Of a stretch of DNA of 30,989 nt, positions 25,993-30,989 are shown piece after piece. Source of the stretch: an uncultured Collinsella sp. (lineage in GTDB: Bacteria > Actinomycetota > Coriobacteriia > Coriobacteriales > Coriobacteriaceae); assembly GCA_900552395.1 (NCBI GenBank), contig URZJ01000004.1, positions 1 through 30,989 of the forward strand, in the 5' to 3' direction. Numbering within the stretch: the first letter of the stretch is position 1; each line of letters begins with the position of its first letter. The translations under genes and the position numbers were made by a program. Below the pieces are notes generated by a model, which searched no databases, was not told the DNA's origin, and worked only from the letters and a program-made list of their open reading frames with translations.

Positions 25993-26046
25993 GGGTGCCT
26001 CCTCTATGGATGAATGGCCCGCTCCGCGCGAGCCCTTTGCAAGCAA

Positions 26047-26088
26047 ATATACCCCTCGGCCGCCCGTCCGGGCTGCAAAGGGGTATAT
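26047..26088 (-). terminator. Hairpin between purA and purD
   Basis: ATATACCCC (26047-26055) pairs with GGGGTATAT (26080-26088), with a nested GCCCG/CGGGC stem in the loop. It lies 22 bases past the purA stop. The run after it on the minus strand is TTGCTTGC, so termination may be partial. Confidence 0.55.
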
Positions 26089-26110
26089 CGCAATAACCAA
26101 ATAGTCCCGA

Positions 26111-27397
<1,287 letters not shown>

Positions 27398-27463
27398 GTT
27401 TACTCCTTACATTCATGGACTGTCTACGCGCCACGCCGGCACGCAGAAGCACAAAACATTCCC

Positions 27464-27492
27464 AGTATACCCGTGCAACGGGTGCCTGTCCT
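27464..27492 (-). promoter_or_regulatory. Probable purA promoter
   Basis: On the minus strand AGGACA (27487-27492, overlapping the dnaB stop) and TATACT (27464-27469) are 17 bases apart, 67 bases upstream of purA. A small CCCGT/ACGGG hairpin lies inside the spacer. Confidence 0.45.
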
Positions 27493-28882
27493 ACTCCTCG
27501 GCATGTGCCCCATCAAGCTCATAGAACTTCGTGGATGCCGGCAGGAACATCAGGTCGACGTCGCCGATCGGGCCCGAACGGTTCTTGGCCACGACAATAC
27601 GCGTAACGCCCTCGTCGGGTCGATCGTCGCGCGAGGCTTCGGCCTCGTCGGCGGAGCGGTCCAAGAACATAACGATATCGGCGTCCTGCTCGATGGAGCC
27701 CGATTCACGAAGGTCGGAAAGCTGCGGGCGCTTGCCGGTACGGGATTCGACCTGACGCGAGAGCTGCGACAGCGCGATGAGCGGGATCTTGAGCTCCTTG
27801 GCCATGATCTTCAGACCACGCGACATCTCGGAGACCTCGACGGTACGGCTCTCGGAGCGGCGTCCCGGCGGAGGACTCACCAGCTGCAGGTAGTCCAGGA
27901 TGATGATAGCTTTCTCCTTGTTGTGGAGCATGCGGCGGCTCTTGGCGCGAATCTCGGTCACTGTGGTGCCGGGCGTATCGTCAATCAGAATATCGAGCTT
28001 GGACAAGGTCTGCGTGGCCTCGTTGATATTTGCCCACTGCTCGGGGCTAATGCGGCCCATGCGGAAGTCACTGATCGAGATCATGGCGTAGGCGCAAATC
28101 AGACGCTGGGCAATTTCCTTGCCCGACATCTCCAGCGAGAAGAAGCCGACGGTATAACCGGCAGCGGCAGCGTTGAGCGCCAGATTCAGGGCGAACGACG
28201 TCTTACCCACAGCAGGGCGGGCGCCGATGATGATGAGCTGGCCCTCGCGAAAACCCATGAGCATGCGGTCGAGCGACGGGAAACCCGTGGGCACGCCCGC
28301 AGCCTGGCCGCCTGCCTGGCACACTTCCTCGGCCTCGTTATAGGCCTCGACCATAAACTCGGTCAGCGTCTTGTAGCTCGACTTGACCTCGCGCGCCGTG
28401 ACCTTGAGCAACTTGCTCTCGGCCAGCTCCACGACCTCTTTGGTATCGGTGGGAGCGTTATAGGCCAGCGCGTTGATCTCGTTGGTGGCGCCGATCAGCT
28501 CACGCAGCATCGAATCGCGGCGAACGATAGCGGCATGGTGCTGCCAGTTGACGAGCGACAGGGTCTGACCCATCAACTCCAAAATGTAGGCCTCGCCGCC
28601 CACGGCATCAAGCTTGTTGATGCTTCGCAGGTAATCGATCAGCGAGATGGAGTCGATGGGAATGCGGCTGTTGTACATATCGACCATCGCGGTATAGATG
28701 GTCTTATGAATGGGCCGGTAGAAGTCATCGGGCTGCAGCTCGACCTGGGCCTCTTCGACCACCTCGGGCGATAGCAGCATAGCGGCCAGTACATTGGCCT
28801 CTGCATCTTGGTTTTGGGGAAGACCCAACTTGGAGCCGCGGTCCTCAACCGTCAGCCCGGTCTCCCTATCGTCATATGCCAT
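27491..28882 (-). CDS. dnaB: Replicative DNA helicase
   Basis: The hexameric helicase that opens the fork during chromosome replication. It has 463 residues. The N-terminal DnaB domain includes LPQNQDAEANVLAAML, and the RecA-like C-terminal domain starts with GVPTGFPSLDRMLMGF. Walker A is GARPAVGKTS (220-229), and the Walker B region is IIILDYLQLV. No intein is present. The start at 28882 (MAYDD) is preferred because GAGG is six bases upstream; two earlier ATG codons in frame lie within that ribosome site. It stands downstream of the rpsF operon but behind a terminator. Confidence 0.97.
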   Translation of the reverse strand: MAYDDRETGLTVEDRGSKLGLPQNQDAEANVLAAMLLSPEVVEEAQVELQPDDFYRPIHKTIYTAMVDMYNSRIPIDSISLIDYLRSINKLDAVGGEAYILELMGQTLSLVNWQHHAAIVRRDSMLRELIGATNEINALAYNAPTDTKEVVELAESKLLKVTAREVKSSYKTLTEFMVEAYNEAEEVCQAGGQAAGVPTGFPSLDRMLMGFREGQLIIIGARPAVGKTSFALNLALNAAAAGYTVGFFSLEMSGKEIAQRLICAYAMISISDFRMGRISPEQWANINEATQTLSKLDILIDDTPGTTVTEIRAKSRRMLHNKEKAIIILDYLQLVSPPPGRRSESRTVEVSEMSRGLKIMAKELKIPLIALSQLSRQVESRTGKRPQLSDLRESGSIEQDADIVMFLDRSADEAEASRDDRPDEGVTRIVVAKNRSGPIGDVDLMFLPASTKFYELDGAHAEE

Positions 28883-28983
28883 GAGCATCCTCATTCATAT
28901 CGCTTGCGAGCATCCATAGTATCAGCCACGGTCCCAAAACGCGCCGCGCGCCGCCAATCATCACCGAACCAAACGGATGAACG

Positions 28984-28999
28984 GTCCTGTATATAGGAC
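28984..28999. promoter_or_regulatory. Small dyad GTCCT/AGGAC upstream of dnaB
   Basis: GTCCTGTATATAGGAC is a 16-base near-palindrome about 100 bases before dnaB, with a TATACA/TATATA core that could be a -10 box. A matching -35 was not found. Confidence 0.3.
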
Positions 29000-29043
29000 T
29001 TCGACGCAACGTTCACCATGAAACTCACTCAGCGCAAAAACAA

Positions 29044-29073
29044 AAGGGCGCCCTGGTTTCCCAGAGCGCCCTT
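29044..29073 (-). terminator. Terminator of the rpsF-ssb-rpsR-rplI operon
   Basis: AAGGGCGC (29044-29051) pairs with GCGCCCTT (29066-29073), extended by CTGG/CCAG inside with one mismatch, and followed on the minus strand by TTTTGTTTTTG. Confidence 0.88.
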
Positions 29074-29105
29074 CTTAGAACAAGATTGTTGCGTTGCAGC
29101 AAATG

Positions 29106-29645
29106 CTACTCGGCAGCAGCCTCAGTCTCGACCTCGGCGGTCTCGGCCTCGGCGACCTCAGCGGCCTCCTCGACCTCAGCCTCGGCAGCGAGCTCCTCGG
29201 CGGTAACGCCGACGAGAACGACAACCTCGGCCTTGATCTCGCGGTACAGCGAGATGGCAACGGTGTGGGCACCGGCAACCTTGATGGGCTTACCGAGCTC
29301 GACGCGCTTGCGGTCGATGTCCATACCGAGCTGAGCCTTGATGGCGTCAGCGATCATAGCGGCGGTAACAGAGCCAAAGAGGATGCCCTCGTCGCCGACC
29401 TTGACGTCAACGGTGACCGTCTTGCCCTCGAAGGCAGCCTTGGTCTCGTTGGCGGTAGCCAGACGGACGGCCTCGCGCTTGGCGATGTTGTTGCGACGCT
29501 CGTCAAGCTGCTTGAGGTTGCCCTTGGTGGCGGCAACAGCGAGCTTCTTGGGGAACAGGAAGTTCTCAGCGTAACCCTGAGCGACCTCTACGACGTCACC
29601 CTCGCCGCCCTTGCCCTTGATCTCATCGAGAAGAATAACCTTCAT
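29106..29645 (-). CDS. rplI: Ribosomal protein L9
   Basis: A large-subunit ribosomal protein binding 23S rRNA. The N-terminal domain is canonical (MKVILLDEIKGKGGEGDVVEV, then GYAENFLFPKKLAV), followed by the long central helix and the C-terminal domain (LFGSVTAAMIADAIKAQ). At 179 residues it is about 30 longer than usual; the extra is a Glu/Ala-only tail (about 148-179). The start at 29645 has AAGGGAG upstream. It is the last gene of the rpsF operon, 15 bases after rpsR. Confidence 0.98.
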   Translation of the reverse strand: MKVILLDEIKGKGGEGDVVEVAQGYAENFLFPKKLAVAATKGNLKQLDERRNNIAKREAVRLATANETKAAFEGKTVTVDVKVGDEGILFGSVTAAMIADAIKAQLGMDIDRKRVELGKPIKVAGAHTVAISLYREIKAEVVVLVGVTAEELAAEAEVEEAAEVAEAETAEVETEAAAE

Positions 29646-29660
29646 GATGCGTCTCCCTTC

Positions 29661-29927
29661 TTAGCCGCGGTCGCGGTTGCCACGAGAGGAAACCACGGGG
29701 ACGGTGTACGGCAGGAGAGCCATCTCGCGGGCGCGCTTGATGGCGTTGGCGATGTCATGCTGATGCTGCGTGCAAGCGCCAGTGACGCGACGGGGCTTGA
29801 TCTTGCCACGGTCGGTCATGTACTTACGGAGAAGCTGAGTGTCCTTATAGTCGATGAACTCAGTGTTCTCCTTGCAGAACTGGCAGTACTTACGACGCGG
29901 CTGACGTGCAGAAAAATCATTAGCCAT
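29661..29927 (-). CDS. rpsR: Ribosomal protein S18
   Basis: A small-subunit protein that pairs with S6. It is 88 residues, slightly longer than the usual 75-80. YCQFCKENTEFIDYKD and LLRKYMTDRGKI are family blocks, and the CxxC pair plus CTQHQH give a likely zinc-binding (C+) form. The start at 29927 (MANDFS) has AAAGG nine bases upstream; an ATG 17 codons earlier is not needed. It lies between ssb and rplI. Confidence 0.97.
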   Translation of the reverse strand: MANDFSARQPRRKYCQFCKENTEFIDYKDTQLLRKYMTDRGKIKPRRVTGACTQHQHDIANAIKRAREMALLPYTVPVVSSRGNRDRG

Positions 29928-29999
29928 GTCAAAATACCTTTCATTTGGCAACTTCGGCGAACCGAAGCCGCCTCTCACTCAAAAATAGGTGAACAACCC

Positions 30000-30452
30000 T
30001 TAGAACGGGATGTCCTCATCGTAGACGTCGACCGCGGGCGGCGTAGCCACCGGTGCGGCAGGACGTGCTGCAGGCGCGGGAGCTGCGGGGGCATAACCGC
30101 CCTGATCGTAGCCACCCTGGCCACCACGGGAGCTCATAAACTCGATCTCATCGACGATGACCTCAAGCTTGCTCCGGCGCTGGCCGTCGCGCTCCCAAGA
30201 GCTGTAGCGCAGCTTGCCCTCGATCGCGACCTTGTTTCCCTTTGCCAGGAAACGGCTCACGGCCTCGGCGCGGGTGCCGAACATAGTGCAGTCGACAAAG
30301 TTGGGATAGTCCTCCCACTCGCCAGTCTGCGCGTTACGGCGACGATCGTTGACGGCGACGCCAAAGGACAGAACCTGGGTTCCGCCGGCGGTGGCGCGCA
30401 GCTCGGGATCGCGGGTGAGGTTACCGGTGATGTTCACTCGATTGATGCTCAT
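30000..30452 (-). CDS. ssb: Single-stranded DNA-binding protein
   Basis: Binds single-stranded DNA in replication and repair, working as a tetramer. It is 150 residues, with the OB fold at about 1-107 (MSINRVNITGNLTRDPELR, DYPNFVDCTMFGTRAEAVSRFLAKG). A Gly/Ala/Pro-rich linker follows, ending in the acidic tip DEDIPF that docks partner proteins. The start at 30452 has AGAGGAAG upstream. It is the second gene of the rpsF operon. Confidence 0.97.
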   Translation of the reverse strand: MSINRVNITGNLTRDPELRATAGGTQVLSFGVAVNDRRRNAQTGEWEDYPNFVDCTMFGTRAEAVSRFLAKGNKVAIEGKLRYSSWERDGQRRSKLEVIVDEIEFMSSRGGQGGYDQGGYAPAAPAPAARPAAPVATPPAVDVYDEDIPF

Positions 30453-30500
30453 AACTCACTACTTCCTCTTGGGGCACAAGCCCAGTCCAAAACGACAGTC

Positions 30501-30794
30501 TTACTCCTGGTCGTCGCGACGGACGATCATGTGGCGGACCACAGCGTCGGTGATGCGCAGGATGCGATCAAGCTCGGCGATCTGGGTAGGATCTGCGTGG
30601 AAGTTGATGAGGGTGTAGTCACCATCGGTGAGGTCGTTGATCTCGTAGGCGAGCTTGCGCTTGCCCCAGTCGTCAACGGAGTCGACCTTGCCAGCGCCCT
30701 CAGCGATCGTGGTATCGATACGCTTCATAACAGCGAGACGAGTCTCGGGGTCGAGCGACGGGTCAACAAAGAACAGCAGTTCATAAGCCTTCAT
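30501..30794 (-). CDS. rpsF: Ribosomal protein S6
   Basis: A small-subunit ribosomal protein of 97 residues, normal for the family. The fold is marked by MKAYELLFFVDPSLDPE, DDWGKRKLAYEINDLTDGDY and the C-terminal RHMIVRRDDQ. The start at 30794 has AGAGGAGGTGA upstream; an in-frame TTG seven codons earlier is not favoured. It is the first gene of the operon, with a clear promoter and a leader hairpin that may be the S6:S18 control site. Confidence 0.97.
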   Translation of the reverse strand: MKAYELLFFVDPSLDPETRLAVMKRIDTTIAEGAGKVDSVDDWGKRKLAYEINDLTDGDYTLINFHADPTQIAELDRILRITDAVVRHMIVRRDDQE

Positions 30795-30820
30795 ATTGTC
30801 ACCTCCTCTGGGCAAATGTG

Positions 30821-30849
30821 GCTTCAGGTCGTGAAGGTGCGCCTGAAGC
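30821..30849 (-). promoter_or_regulatory. rpsF leader hairpin (possible S6:S18 autoregulatory site)
   Basis: GCTTCAGG (30821-30828) and CCTGAAGC (30842-30849) form a perfect 8-bp stem with a 13-base loop (CGCACCTTCACGA on the minus strand). It lies between the promoter and the ribosome site, where many bacteria carry the S6:S18-binding leader. The characteristic CCG was not clearly seen, so the assignment is inference. Confidence 0.55.
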
Positions 30850-30865
30850 AGGAAAAGACTTGGTA

Positions 30866-30894
30866 ATAATATCTTTCAACCTCCTAGGCCGCAA
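30866..30894 (-). promoter_or_regulatory. Promoter of the rpsF operon
   Basis: TTGCGG (30889-30894) and TATTAT (30866-30871) are 17 bases apart on the minus strand, about 72 bases before the rpsF start. The 95 bases beyond it, to the window end, show nothing I can name. Confidence 0.7.
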
Positions 30895-30989
30895 GAATAT
30901 GCAGCTACAACCTCATGACCTCCACATATGCCCATACTCGCCCGACGCTTGCTGTTGGGGTACTGTACGGGCACGCCTGTTTCAATAGT

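Overview
The window looks like a chromosomal segment of a GC-rich gut actinobacterium of the class Coriobacteriia, most like Collinsella. This is an inference from gene content (iron-sulphur PurF, mannose-family PTS, class B sortase, CmpB-type membrane protein, Zn-type S18) and from GC-rich coding sequence with AT-rich or palindromic spacers. It was not checked by any search. Almost everything is on the minus strand; only the CmpB-like gene (7169-8398) and the GntR regulator (15004-15786) are on the plus strand.

Layout. 1-390: 5' part of an amino-acid ABC transporter ATPase, cut by the window edge. 391-740 has no gene and carries a 29-bp hairpin and the first copy of a structured repeat. 741-2459: yqeY and a membrane-anchored parvulin foldase. 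2460-2683 is a cluster of GGGACAG/GGGACGTTCC palindromes. 2684-6881: a lone PTS IIA gene, then purN, purM and purF. 7169-8398: CmpB-like membrane protein, ending in a two-way terminator. 8489-10471: purE, a class B sortase and a divergent MoaE-like gene, probably one transcript. 10472-10868 has no gene and carries two repeat families. 10869-11740: a MarR regulator and a small membrane protein. 11936-14695: a complete mannose-family PTS (IIA, IIB, IIC, IID), divergent from a GntR/UTRA regulator; the 308-base spacer holds three perfect copies of a 9-base half-site. 16001-20757: carAB. 20966-23723: an ABC half-exporter and a protein of unknown function. 23971-25992: purD (TTG start) and an ADP-ribose-type Nudix hydrolase, followed by the second copy of the structured repeat. 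26111-27397: purA. 27491-28882: dnaB. 29106-30794: the classical rpsF-ssb-rpsR-rplI operon with a clear promoter and a leader hairpin.

How the genes fit together. Six purine genes (purN, purM, purF, purE, purD, purA) and carAB make this a nucleotide-synthesis region. PurF, PurD, PurN and PurM cover four of the first five steps to AIR, PurE acts on AIR, and PurA commits IMP to AMP. No purL, purQ, purK or purB is present here. The PTS and its regulator form one self-contained sugar-uptake module. The replication and ribosome genes at the right end are core genes in the common bacterial order.

The strongest unusual signal is a pair of about 148-base elements (590-737 and 23824-23970). They share fixed single-stranded motifs, while three of their stems differ in sequence yet stay paired. 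Both begin at, or 3 bases after, a gene's stop codon. A second hairpin family (10574-10619 and 15925-15968) shows the same kind of compensatory change. I saw no CRISPR array, tRNA, rRNA or insertion sequence.
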